This document shows positions 24,001 through 32,380 of a stretch of 64,000 nucleotides of DNA, piece by piece. The stretch spans positions 13,604,993 to 13,668,992 of the forward strand of contig NC_064236.1 of assembly GCF_023101765.2 (NCBI RefSeq), given 5' to 3'. Below the pieces are notes generated by a model. That model was not told the origin of the DNA. It did no database searches and was given only the letters and a program-made list of their open reading frames with translations. The DNA is from Spodoptera frugiperda. Taxonomy: Eukaryota > Arthropoda > Insecta > Lepidoptera > Noctuidae. The translations under genes and the position numbers were made by a program. Positions within the stretch are counted from its first letter, which is position 1, and each line of letters opens with the position of its first letter.

Positions 24001-27000
24001 GTATCCAGGTAAGCAAATCCTTTTAACTTAAGTCCAGGCTACGGCAGGACAAACTACTCTAAACTAATCCAAGCTACACATAGGTAACGTACCCTAAGTT
24101 ACCAACATTACTTATTTTTCTAATCATGAAGTAATAAGGACAGTCGTGAACTCAACTACTGATGATGATAAAATTCATAAATCATGCATACTCAATATGG
24201 CAAACTAGTCTATTCTAGTATTGTCCCAATTGCTATAATAGAGTGAAAGGCACTAAACACTTTTTCTCGCTTTCACGTAGGAGACTCCGTTAGTCACTGA
24301 AGCGGAAAATGTCTGCTATGGCCACCAGAGTTTAGAAAATAATATCCAAGTGTTTAAAATGATATTCAAAACGATATTATTATTATCCTTCAGTTTTACT
24401 CAGCTTAAGGGATTATGGCAGCATAGTAAAATAAAAAGGTTTCAAGTTAAAACTTCAATGATTTCTATTGCCATTACAAACAATACGGCAGAAACTTTTA
24501 CCTGAGTTACAAAAGCCATTCAGGTTTTAGGTGTTTAAAGACTTTGCAAGTTATAAAAAGCATTCAGTCCAGCCTCAATTCAATGCTTTTTATAACTTTA
24601 GTATTTGTTCAGTTCACTCACAAAACAAAATAATAACAATATCATTTATGTGCCATAGGAGTCTCAAGTAATAAAATGTGATGCTTTGAGTGCTATCCAG
24701 GGTATTTTGTTTTTTGTATATATGTCGACCTTTGGCCACTATCTCACCTGGTGGTAAGCGATGACGCTGCGTACAATAGATCATGTCTGCCCGTGAGCAA
24801 CCCATCAGGAAACACAGACTCTGGCAAAGAAATCCACTCCTTAGTCTCTACATTCTATGCTTTTACTTAACTACTGAGAATTTCTAAAATCTAAAATATA
24901 TTTTATTCAAAATGGCAACTCAGCCATACCAAAGGACCGTGTAAACAATTTGTTTGTCCACAGATTTACCGGAAAACGTGGAAATGTATTCCGAACTGAC
25001 ACCGTTGGAGAGTGTCGCGCCGCATTCCATTGCGACGTCGTACCGCGCCACACACCGGCAGAGCGGTGAACACTACGCTCTCAGGCGTCTGCACTCATAC
25101 TCCACGTCTATCACGAAACGCCTGGAAATGTGGAAGCAGATTGACCACCCCAACGTCGTGAAACTACACGACTGGTTCACTACTAAAGCTTTTGGGGACC
25201 ACTGTGAGTATGGACGCACCTTTACTCTTATACGCACTTAAATCACATACTAATGCAGGGATTCTCAAACTATGGGTCGCGACCTATTGGTGGGTCGCAA
25301 GTGATTTTTTTGTGTATAATAACGCACTAACCAACCGTTTTGGATTTTATTTTTCATATTGGTAACTGTTTAATTCCTTAAAGATGGGTCCTAAGGTTAG
25401 GAACTTGATTTAAATAGGTCGTAGTCCAGACGATTTTGGGAACCACTGTACTAATGCATATCACTAATAATATAAATAAACTCAATCCAAAATAGGAAAC
25501 AAACATTTTCTTTTATAGGTCTGCTAATTTTGTTGAAAATGTGATAAAATCACATCCATACATAACTGTAATACATGGAAAATAATATGTCTGCTGAAAC
25601 AAAAACACAAGATACAAACGACGCCAATGCCTTTAATTAATACGCCATGAATCCCGATTGAGTCCTTGTTTCCGACCCTTGTCAATTTTGATTCGATGCT
25701 TAATTCATCATCGTACCTTTTTGTAAAATTAACATTTATCAGCCGTTAAGGTCTCTTTGCAACGAGTCTTAGACAAGCTGTTTCAATTAAGTTTAAATAC
25801 TTATAATAGTCTAGTATTTTCCGACTCGAAATGCACAATTTCATTCAATACCAGAACACATGCCAAGCTGCGTCACGAAACTATAATTCATAATCGCGCT
25901 ACTACTAAGTAGATCGTTTAACCTTGTTTTTTATAATTATACCGATAAAAGCCCATTGTTTTGCGTCTATGTATTATATACATAGCTGCAGTATTATACT
26001 AGCCGTTGCTGTTTAAATTCCATAAACAATGGGGTTTGCATTACAACCTTAGTAACTGAGTTATGACCAAAAGAATAAATGTGTTTCTTTGTACTGAGTA
26101 ACATTTAAGCATTATAAAAATGGTAGGTAATTAATTTAATTAACACGTTAACAGCCACGTCGACGCTTAGCGGAGGATTTACCTTCAACAGTTTTCTTTC
26201 TGCAGTTAATGCTTTAATATCTGAATGATACTAATTATATTTTTGAGTCATCATAATATCTTGGCACCATAAAAATAAGATGATATTTAAAATGCAAGTC
26301 TATAATTTTCAATGTTCATGCAATGAAAAATATAGACTTTGTTGCAAACGTAATGCAAACACGTTAAATTGTTGGTCTTCACAGAACTGCCCCTTAAGTT
26401 CTATATGTAAACTTCAGTGTCCTTTGTTTCTATACGTATTCGTAAATGACAAACTGCTAGCCCTCATGAATGATTGGTTTTTTACAAAAAGATGACCGTA
26501 TGCAGTGAAAATTTTAACATAATATGCAGTGGGTACCACTCCACAACAATTGGTACCCTCTGCATATATTGAAATCGAAATCAGGAGTGACGCAAGTACA
26601 AATGCAAAATTTGGTACCATTACACTTTCAAATTTTTATTAATATGTAATCTTGTTATGCAGAAATGACAGCCTTAACGTTCTGGAAAATAACGATGCAC
26701 TGAATTGATGTGTTTGTAATGTGATTTACATAGGCCTTGATTTTGCGTATCAGCATACAGAGGCCGTAGCCCACATGCATATGACCGCGGAGTTCTTTGC
26801 CGTTTCTCTTAAATTGGAAATTAGGTTTCAAAACCGTTATGACAGAAACCAAATGAGCTCAACCCAAGGCACAGTCATAGATACAAATTCAGAGAGCCTA
26901 CTGCATATGTTGAAATCGAAAACACGAAGTTTCAAATCCGAAAGTTCGCACCATTGCACTTACTACAATTTTTATTAATATGCAATCTTGACGTGAACAA

Positions 27001-30000
27001 AAATGGACGAAGCCTTAACGTTCTGGAAGATAATGATGCAATGAATAGATGTGTTTGTATGAAATTAAAAATAAAAACGTTGATTTTGCGTATCAGCATA
27101 ATTCTATTAGTGCCGTTTCTCTTAAATTGGAAATTATGTTTCGAAACCGTTACAGAAGCTAAATGAGATCAACGCGGCACAGTCAGACACTCGATTGTTG
27201 ACTCTCACTTGGTTCACTTGTTAACACTTGGTTATTTGTATTGTACAGCAATGGTACTGGTGTACACGTACCACCCAGCGTGCACGACTTTGATGAATAA
27301 GTATCTGTCCGGTGGCGCTGGAAACGCCGCCAACGATGCGAACGGCGCCTTCCACGACCCGTTCTCCTCCGACCCGGATGCACCCCGTCCATATACTCAT
27401 CAGGTTTGACTTATTCTTAACTCAATTTTACATTACATAGGTAAATATAATGTTATTGGGGTCATTGCTACAAGCATCCTTGTTTTGAACATAGGGAAAT
27501 CAATTTTCCTCATTTGATGCGTACCATACCAAGAAATTCATCGATTTTGAGACCAACGTAGCAAAACAAAGGTATTTGTTATGCAAAATCATAAAACGTG
27601 AAACATTTACCTGAAGAGAATGAGTGTCGTCGCTGTTTAACTAATTTATTGATCCTTTTGCAATCGAAATGTGAAAACACATTCGTTTTTTATTTGTATT
27701 CTTTGAACTGCACGACAAACAACTTGGAGGTAAATATGTATTGATAGACTTACTATGGTGGATGACTCGAATGTAACGGAATTATTATTTACAATTATAT
27801 TATTAGTCCAGAAATACAATACAATATCACCTACTAGGTGACATTGGCTGGCTTCATATCATTTCATTGGTATCTCTGAAGTTCCACTGTAAAATATATG
27901 ACCAAATGCAGAAAAATGCGATGCTCCGCGCGGTGGCGAGTGGCGCCTTGCTCCCCGAGGCTGTATTGTGGAGTCTCCTTGTGCAACTCACGGCGGCGCT
28001 TAGAGCTATACACACTGCCGGACTAGCGTGCAGGTATACCAGCAGACTCTACATTTCTATGACAAACATAATTAAAATTTACTGCTTATTGTAATGAAGT
28101 ATGACACCTAATGCATATCTAATAAGAAACCTTTTCCCCAGTAGCTTGGATCCCACGAAGGTGGTCATGAATGGGTGTCGCGTGCGCATATCCTGGTCCG
28201 GAGCCACGGACGCTCTGCATGCTAACAGCACTGATGTTGCGCAGGTAACATATCACTACCACTACTTCTTTAGTTCGCACAGATTAATATAGCACAAGTC
28301 AATCATTATAATATTATTCCACTTGTAGTCTATTGTCGTCGTGTTATTTTGCTGTTCAAAATCAAATCACTTGTAACATTTTTACAACTAACGGGAATAA
28401 TCATCAATCATTGGTGTAACAATCATGAATAATTGGTCGTAGGCGCAGCAGGACGACCTGACGGCTCTGGGTAGACTCGCGCTGGCGCTGGCCTGCCGCA
28501 CCATCCACTGCGACAACCTCGCCGCCTCCATGGAGCTCGTCGCGCGGACCTACTCCGCCGACCTAAAGAACCTTATACTGTATGACAATACCGTTATATT
28601 TTTATCTACACTGCCATTTAAGCTTACGCACCACTTTCCAATCTAATCCAAACTACAGGAGTTTATTCGTCATCTTCTTTTTCATAAATTATTCCGACCG
28701 GTTTCATTTAGTTACTCTTGCCATGCGAGACAGCCTTTACATTATTTCGATATTAAAGTTTTATCATTCGATTACATTTCAATCACTCTAAAATACATAC
28801 CTTTTTTCAGTCACTAATATTGTTCACTAGCCGGAATTAATAAGTCTTTTCGTATGCTCATTTGTAGTTATTGTCCGTGTAGTATTAATATATCTTTCGT
28901 GAGTGTATCATTCCCCGCGAGCAGACGACAAGACTTATTTAGTCTCCCCATACAGTTTGCTTCTAATGGTTCACGTTAGTCTCTCAGTTATATTGCCGTG
29001 TATCCCTTTATGTTTTCATACTTAATTAAGATGTGAGGTAAAACGAAAGGTCATTGTAATTGCATTGGCAGGGTTAATATGCGAAACCTGATAAATCACC
29101 GTGTTGCGGGGTCGGACAACAATCGCCCCGACGTCTGCGCGCGCTGGTTTCAATGAGCACATAGCTGTAGTAGCCTTTAGCAAAGCGGATCGACACAATA
29201 TGCCAGAGGGTCCGCCAGGCTGAGGAAGAAGAAGTAGTTCTCATAACAAAGACTTAATGATTCAAAGAGTGCGACTGGCACAGAACATTGATACGTATGT
29301 CTTTGGAGTACCCTTTCAGATATATGTCTAATACTGAATGGATGTAGATCATTATTTATTTGTACGCTAGTCGTCGGTGTTGAATACTTTATTCGTGATA
29401 TGATAGGTACTGCTTAAGCTTTCGATGTTCCAACCTCATATGTGCCCCGTTTGCGTGCCCTCTAAATGTGACCATTACTGTGCGTGTACACTACAACACT
29501 TATGATTGTTGTTTCTGTATTATGTTAAATTCCATCTAGGTATTTATTATCGTCGTCGACCGCTCGCCGCTCCGTCACTGATCTCATGCCGATGATAGGT
29601 GCCAGGTTTTACACGCAGGTAATTTTATTTGTTTCCTCCATATTTATGTACCGTTTCACAATTATCTCTGAGAAAGTAGTTTTACTCACAGGTAAATTTT
29701 ATTTCAATACTAAAATGCATTAATGTTGTTATTTTAATCGTCCATTTTCATGTAGATAGTCAGTTTTAGAAATGTTTGTTGACGAGCATGTTTCTGCTTT
29801 TATGGTTAAAGGTACTATTTATGTCGTACGTAGTTACTGAATGGTGACGTTTTGTTGTAACCAATCATTTATGGTAGTGATTAATGTCGTGTTAAATCTA
29901 GGATGTATTGAGGATACGAGCCGTATAAACATCCCGTAAATTGTACATGCGTAAGATATAGATATTTTAAAAGGGAGTCAAAAAGATGTTATGTTATGAC

Positions 30001-31209
30001 TTAAATATGTTTCTGTAGGTGGAGGCGTTGGAGCGACGCGCCGATGTATTTGAAGATCAACTGGCTCGCGAGATTGATAATGGAAGACTGTTACGCATAC
30101 TCATCAAATTAGGAGTAGTTAACGAGAGGCCCGAGTGAGTGACACACTATCCATAATGTTTCTTATAATCCTTTTCACTTAGGGTACGATGCCATTTCAC
30201 TTGAACCATTTTACGCAGTTTAAATTGACTGCTTTTTACATGAGTGAGCTATGCTTCAAGCACAAATCGGCCTGCTTGAATGAAACAACGCTTGCGTTAT
30301 GTTCGCCATGTAGATGAAGTTGTCGAAATTCGAACAGCCATTTCTTATCTGCCAGTTCATTTGGCCATTGGAGATAGATATTTAATCTGGGCTTCATCCG
30401 AAAGGTCCAAACTTTTTTGTGAAGATTTTTTAATATTACTTTTTTGCAGGTTGAACCTCGACGCGTCTTGGTCTGAGACTGGTGACCGGTACATGTTGAA
30501 GCTGTTCCGGGACTACTTGTTCCACTCAGTGACCGCAGACGGCAGGCCCTGGCTCGACCAGGCGCATCTTGCGCACTGCCTCAATCAACTCGATGGCGGC
30601 ACTACGGCTAGGGTAAGTTGATAAAGAGATTGGAAAAAAATATTGGTTGATTTTGACGCCTTATTGCGATGTTTATGTCACTTGTCAGGGCTTAGAATTA
30701 TGCGAAATAACATCTTGATTTTTAGCACTGGACGAAATTCATCTAATAAATGATTTTGATAAGTTTAATCCTTTGATGGAGAATGTGCATAGCACCTTTA
30801 ACAGACGTTATTGAGGGACCTAGATCGCGAGGAGAAGTCGAGGTCATTTAATAAGATTAGAGCTATTATTCAATAGAATGATTGCCAGCGGTGCAATTGC
30901 TCCTCACTGCAGATTCCGGTCGCTATTATATCCACCCTACGTTGCACTTACGTTGTTATCTTCCAATTGAATGCAATTGTTACACTTTCATGAATTCGTT
31001 TGATGCAATGTATGAATGAAATGAATTGATCATATGGTTTATAATATGTAGATAAGTGATAATTAGAAATACAGTGGTATTGTTTGGTGCAGGTGGAACT
31101 GATGTCCCGCGACGAGCAGAGCGTGCTGGTGGTGTCGTACGCCGAGCTGAAGCACTGCCTCGAGCAGGCCTTCGAGGAGGTGATGCAGGCGGCCGCCGCC
31201 GAGCCCTAG
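9010..31209 (+). CDS. PAN3: PAN3, PAN2-PAN3 deadenylase pseudokinase subunit, 15 coding exons
   Basis: Exons: 9010-9120, 9199-9285, 9375-9500, 18667-18754, 20420-20530, 23910-24008, 24964-25203, 27249-27403, 27912-28033, 28142-28244, 28443-28579, 29540-29618, 30019-30134, 30450-30612, 31093-31209. They total 1854 nt (617 aa) with consistent phases. Family knowledge: PAN3 bridges poly(A)-binding protein and the PAN2 nuclease for the first step of poly(A) shortening in the cytoplasm. Seen: a disordered N-terminus with ESKLATYMNR and an EFVP segment (about residues 70-75), possibly a PAM2 remnant. A pseudokinase follows (about 210-490) with YALRRLH where active kinases keep a Lys, and LDPTK in place of an HRD loop. 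Then come MPMIGARFYTQ, a charged helix, and the C-terminal knob (TWSETGDRY-like WSETGDRYMLKLFRD; SRDEQSVLVVSY). No CCCH zinc finger is encoded. A shorter start at MDPSIF (11th codon) is possible. The exon 8 donor (GTTTGA) is weak. Confidence 0.93.
9923..10178. repeat. 256 bp duplicated flank, copy 1
   Basis: Part of the foldback left arm. It recurs directly at 16738-16993 on the other side of the retrotransposon with one mismatch noticed (C versus A near 10107/16915). A third, inverted and more diverged copy is in the right arm. Confidence 0.88.
10177..10292 (-). repeat. Pao 3' LTR fragment (116 bp of 228)
   Basis: Identical by eye to 16622-16737, with a constant offset of 6445 bp. The remaining 112 bp expected at the 3' end are missing: the sequence passes through a GA microhomology into the duplicated foldback arm. 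Just inside it is a purine-rich stretch (about 10293-10312, minus) that could be the polypurine tract. Confidence 0.82.
10335..15530 (-). CDS. Pao gag-pol polyprotein, 1731 aa, uninterrupted
   Basis: A single open frame holds all expected parts in order: a gag region (about residues 1-350); zinc-knuckle cysteine clusters (CLFCKNNHRLYEC and CENCLRPGHVVKRC, about 363-430); an aspartic protease with ALLDSGSQ (about 477); reverse transcriptase with YCDD (about 883); and RNase H (FCDASQRAFGS; TDSKVVLGWL). An integrase follows, with an HHCC-type zinc region and D, D, E residues in GTDFAGP (about 1432), YCDNGRNF (about 1498) and GGLWEAGVKSAK (about 1547). The end resembles the DUF5641 tail common to Pao integrases. 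There is no envelope gene. The true start may be the second Met (10th codon, MSESLKLKEL), as in other Pao gags. No stop or frameshift is visible, so the ORF is potentially functional. The YCDD box differs from the more usual YVDD. Neighbouring PAN3 exons are on the opposite strand. Confidence 0.93.
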   Translation of the reverse strand: MLAHCEFITMSESLKLKELITKRGSIRGRVTKFKLSLDSLALVESISKLEVDKLALKLSKIETLFVEFDEVQNLIEISNEENQSSELVTRDLIENDFYHCIATAQSLIKKHSEVEDNESDSQSKPSVATCHHNDHSCNALGFKLPVIKIPNFDGTYFKWLEFKETFVSLVHNNNKIESIHKYHYLQSYLEGEAARVIANLEVSHNNYSEAWKLLCERYDNKRQLINNHLKSLFNFNSIQENDKSLRYVIDHVTKNLRALNSLGLPTDKWDVLIIYFIAGKLSSSTYFKWEEHINNLSDIPSLNDFFSFLKRRADVLETVYRHKHDPQDNKQKQLSSNQNKLNSSKSLVAAVPNGNNTSSSKTPECLFCKNNHRLYECPSFKSISLEEKITFVSSNKLCENCLRPGHVVKRCRLSATCRHCKLRHNTLLHKSEEKEISNSVNSVSMSSTCSSEVLLCTARVKVTNPATNETMIVRALLDSGSQLTIITEAVKRHLNLIPQPSDTTIVGIGNTQLNINTERCILRIHSETNSFNVTVSCLVLPQITGNVPKSKFDLKQLNIHGFQLADPTLNEPSPVNMLIGADLFWDIISAQQHSLGHGFPKLQASKFGWLVTGPLPCFNQNKTESVMCNFVSKDTSSNIHDDLSKFWELENFPQKRPPSSEEKLCEQHYLANTTRTNIGQFCVGLPLRDSIDCLGNSYNLAKKRFFNLEARFRKQPELKQKYCQFIDEYEALGHLSESPESRPLNAYFLPHHPVIREQSESTKLRVVFDASARTSSGVSVNNLQMVGPVVQDPLFNILIRFRQHKYVLTGDIEKMFRSVLLRESDRNLQLILWRDSEDKPLRTLRLNTVTYGFASASFLTTRSLWQIGEECSDQKIKTIIQSDLYCDDLLTGASSEEELRHILLSVSSELEKGCFHLRKYRSNLPKLLADSVDLESGNLMISNATSTLGIGWTPSSDEFHFQHNVSASENVTKRTILSSTFKIFDPLGLLSIFTIKPKIILQELWSHKMDWDEPVPPEIRNSWLKFSTKSSCLSSLKIPRCILIDNASFVQIHCFCDASQRAFGSCIYLRSISASGVVQVNLVCAKSRVAPIKPTTIPRLELCAALLGAQLTATVLAALRCPIERQVYWTDSKVVLGWLNSNKTKTFVAHRVAAINELSNPSDWRYVPTSVNPADLVSRGVDPDQTDLSIWWNGPSFLLESEDSWPAYTADSIELPELKTHHTLGGEDASSMPDLSENLAKYSNLTTLIRVLARVLRFVKNCRSNIKSNRLRGLLQVSELENAHSVAIKLAQKDSFPIELEQLGKGKSLNSKAALASLNPFLDENGILRVGGRIESSSYQYDKRHPILLHANHFLTKLIFKQEHLRLLHAGPQHLLASIRERYWPVGGRNLARRAARECVTCRRFNARTMDNIMGNLPADRVETDFPFSTIGTDFAGPFLITDRKGRGCKITKSYLCIFICFRYKCVHLELVSDLSMEAFLLTLKRFIARRGKPKVIYCDNGRNFVAAAKEINSFLESNSDSIKDSASREGIEFRFSPAYAPHFGGLWEAGVKSAKFHLYRVLKNIHLTFEELSSLFAQIEAILNSRPLCPLSPSPQDLSPLTPGHFIIGRPLTSLPSPYLLDYSTNRLDRFQRLEQARQHFWKRWSTEYVTELQQRTKWKVRCRELKVDDLVLIKDDGTPPLCWRLGRVSKLFPGTDGVPRVADVSTSQGTVRRAINRLCLLPSPDDCTA
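15531..16485 (-). other. Pao untranslated leader
   Basis: About 950 bp between the primer-binding site and the gag start. No sizeable ORF with recognisable similarity. Packaging and dimerisation signals would be expected here but cannot be identified by eye. Confidence 0.55.
16486..16504 (-). other. Pao primer-binding site
   Basis: TGGCGACCGTGACAGGACC on the minus strand, immediately after the 5' LTR. From memory, a TGGCGACCGTGACAG-type site is common in BEL/Pao elements and pairs with a tRNA 3' end. The primer tRNA was not checked. Confidence 0.75.
16510..16737 (-). repeat. Pao 5' LTR (228 bp, complete)
   Basis: Bounded by TG...CA on the minus strand (TGTCTG at 16737, GAACA at 16510). It is followed after 4-5 nt by the primer-binding site. 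Its first 116 bp recur at the other end of the element. Confidence 0.82.
16738..16993. repeat. 256 bp duplicated flank, copy 2
   Basis: Direct copy of 9923-10178. It continues into the rest of the arm (GGATCTCTTG), with about three extra bases at the junction compared with the right arm (which reads CAGCGATCTCTTG). Confidence 0.88.
17523..18187. repeat. Right inverted arm of the foldback element
   Basis: Reverse complement of the left arm (9575-10178 plus 16994-17057), ending in the same CAGGGTGTCC terminus. Short ORFs of about 62-64 codons occur in both arms as a by-product of the symmetry and are not genes. Confidence 0.85.
18755..20419. other. PAN3 intron 4
   Basis: 1.7 kb, AT-rich, with poly(A) runs near 20038-20059. 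No exon, RNA gene or transposon end that I can support. Confidence 0.5.
20531..23909. other. PAN3 intron 5
   Basis: 3.4 kb, AT-rich. It contains one copy of a dispersed repeat (about 23096-23235). An ORF at 21497-21694 has no recognisable domain and no matching splice sites, so it is not called. Confidence 0.5.
23096..23235. repeat. Dispersed repeat, copy 1 (inverted relative to 26150-26206)
   Basis: A core of about 45 bp around AATCCTCCGCTAAGCG matches, in reverse complement, GCTTAGCGGAGGATT at 26166-26180 together with its neighbouring GCCACGT and CAACAG words. Near both copies the sequence reaches a TTAA-containing boundary, so they may be remnants of one TTAA-targeting MITE family. Confidence 0.55.
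24548..24598. repeat. Perfect 17 bp hairpin in a PAN3 intron
   Basis: AAGTTATAAAAAGCATT (24548-24564) is the exact reverse complement of 24582-24598, with a 17 nt loop. The size is compatible with a small-RNA precursor, or it is a remnant of a short palindromic element. Confidence 0.7.
24714..24840. repeat. Probable lepidopteran interspersed repeat fragment
   Basis: The stretch with CTTTGGCCACTATCTCACCT followed by GGTGGTAAGCGATGACGC resembles a block I recognise from many lepidopteran genomes (usually CCACTATCACCTGATGGTAAG). Class not assigned. Confidence 0.5.
25256..25448. mobile_element. hAT MITE, 193 bp, with perfect 8 bp target duplication
   Basis: It begins CAGGGATTCTCAAACTATGG and ends TTGGGAACCACTG, the usual hAT-type inverted ends (CAGNGNTTCNCAAAC). 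It is flanked on both sides by TACTAATG (25248-25255 and 25449-25456), an exact 8 bp duplication. There is no ORF. It lies in PAN3 intron 7, 52 bp after exon 7. Confidence 0.9.
26148..26208. repeat. Dispersed repeat, copy 2
   Basis: Reverse-complement partner of the repeat at about 23096-23150, sharing GCTTAGCGGAGGATT and flanking words. It lies in PAN3 intron 7. Confidence 0.55.
26560..27190. repeat. Imperfect tandem duplication, two units of about 340 bp
   Basis: Unit 1 (about 26560-26890) and unit 2 (about 26900-27190) share in order TTTTTATTAATATG, GCCTTAACGTTCTGGA, GATTTTGCGTATCAGCATA, CCGTTTCTCTTAAATTGGAA and GGCACAGTCA. Unit 2 has lost about 50 bp. The second unit ends about 60 bp before PAN3 exon 8. 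Confidence 0.82.
27404..27911. other. PAN3 intron 8
   Basis: 508 bp, AT-rich, weak donor GTTTGA. I see no other feature. Confidence 0.5.
28580..29539. other. PAN3 intron 11, with an unexplained GC-rich patch
   Basis: The intron is AT-rich except for about 29090-29235, which is GC-rich and has coding-like composition but does not belong to PAN3: exons 11 and 12 join cleanly (NLIL to YLLS). The patch may be a transposon or retrocopy fragment. Confidence 0.5.
29619..31092. other. PAN3 introns 12-14 (exons 13 and 14 excluded)
   Basis: The introns are 29619-30018, 30135-30449 and 30613-31092. All are AT-rich and I see nothing notable in them. Confidence 0.5.
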
Positions 31210-31674
31210 CTAGCGGCCGCGTACCCGGCCGGCTACACATTGCAATAACTCGAGTAAACACTCCATCGCTGCCTTCACCAACGTGGCTCACATGCTCGGT
31301 GTTCTTTACATGCCGCCGCTACATCACGCACCACATAGCACATTGAACTGACCTAAACTAGTACTCGTAAGAATATTGACTCGTTTTAGTCTATCGCATG
31401 TCAAGAATATCCGTCGTATGTATAAACACGTGTTAGTATGCGTTACATGTGCATTTTTTGACGATGTTAGTAGTCCAGTTACAGTGTGATGTGAAGCTGC
31501 CGAGCCGGACCGTGTTCAATTCTGTCATCCGCGAATAAGATATTTTTGTAGGTGCGTCGCAACTTTTGTGCTGAATTCGTACAAGTTGGTATATTCGATG
31601 GCAGTTATTGAACCAGTGGGGATATCATTGTTACTTCCCCTATTGGGGTACAGAACATCTGTGGGATTACCAAA

Positions 31675-31680
31675 AATAAA
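31675..31680 (+). terminator. First candidate poly(A) signal of PAN3
   Basis: AATAAA, 466 nt after the PAN3 stop codon. Further AATAAA hexamers occur at 32973-32978 and beyond, so a longer 3' UTR is possible. Confidence 0.5.
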
Positions 31681-31980
31681 GAGTCGTAGTGAACAAGGCG
31701 CTCGCGCCCCTTTTCTTGTCCTTCAGAAGCTCTCTCGTCTAGTTTAGTATTTCACGACAGAGCCGGCAGAGTAACAATGTTTTTCTAGGAATATTCCTAA
31801 CTCTGGGTTGTAACGCGATCTCATTTCGGAAGCGGTCTCGACCCCTAGAACGCTTCTCAATAACTGCACCACATAAAAAGGTACAATATTTTTTATACTT
31901 ATGACGGTATTATTTATATCTTCTAATTAATTTTGATTTGAATTACGAATAATTTAAATTAATAATAATGAAATTGTTAA

Positions 31981-32380
31981 CCTTTTGACTGCCAGTGTGA
32001 TGTATAGACGATAAGCCAAAAAGTGCCCAGCACGCTACACAGTCGCAACTACAAGACAGACTTGACATGAAGCTTTATTTTCATTTATATTGCTAATTAT
32101 GTTCTTTGACTAGTTCCCATTTACATTATTTTACCTTCTTTATTTATTTATCTATATTATCTACACACAAACACATTCGTGTATAAAAAAGTACATTGGT
32201 ACTACACATATTATTCCTATTGGATTTTTGTAGACTATTCTCCTGTTCTTTTTTTAAGTTTTTTTTTATTATTTACATAAAATAAAATAAAAATTACACA
32301 TAATGTAAAAATCTATTTAAGGTTGATCTTAGCTTGTCACTAATGGCACGTCTTTGCTTTGTGATGTGGCAGTCAAAGGG
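31981..32380. mobile_element. piggyBac-like MITE, 400 bp
   Basis: The ends are inverted: CCTTTTGACTGCCA on the left and TGGCAGTCAAAGGG on the right. They are bordered by TTAA on both sides (31977-31980 and 32381-32384). A TTAA target and CCCTTTGACTGCCA-type ends are characteristic of piggyBac-superfamily non-autonomous elements. There is no coding capacity. Confidence 0.85.

Larger units (their letters stand above)
24009..24963. other. PAN3 intron 6 (hairpin and lepidopteran repeat)
   Basis: Contains the perfect 17 bp hairpin at 24548-24598 and a repeat-like stretch at about 24714-24840. Nothing else recognised. Confidence 0.55.
25204..27248. other. PAN3 intron 7 (hAT MITE and tandem duplication)
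   Basis: A 2 kb intron with the 193 bp hAT MITE near its donor and an imperfect 340 bp tandem duplication running almost to its acceptor. Confidence 0.7.

Noticed and set aside
30980..31346. Arg/Pro/Ala-rich ORFs on both strands over the last PAN3 exon
   Set aside because: They are shadows of the GC-rich final PAN3 exon (31093-31209) in other frames.
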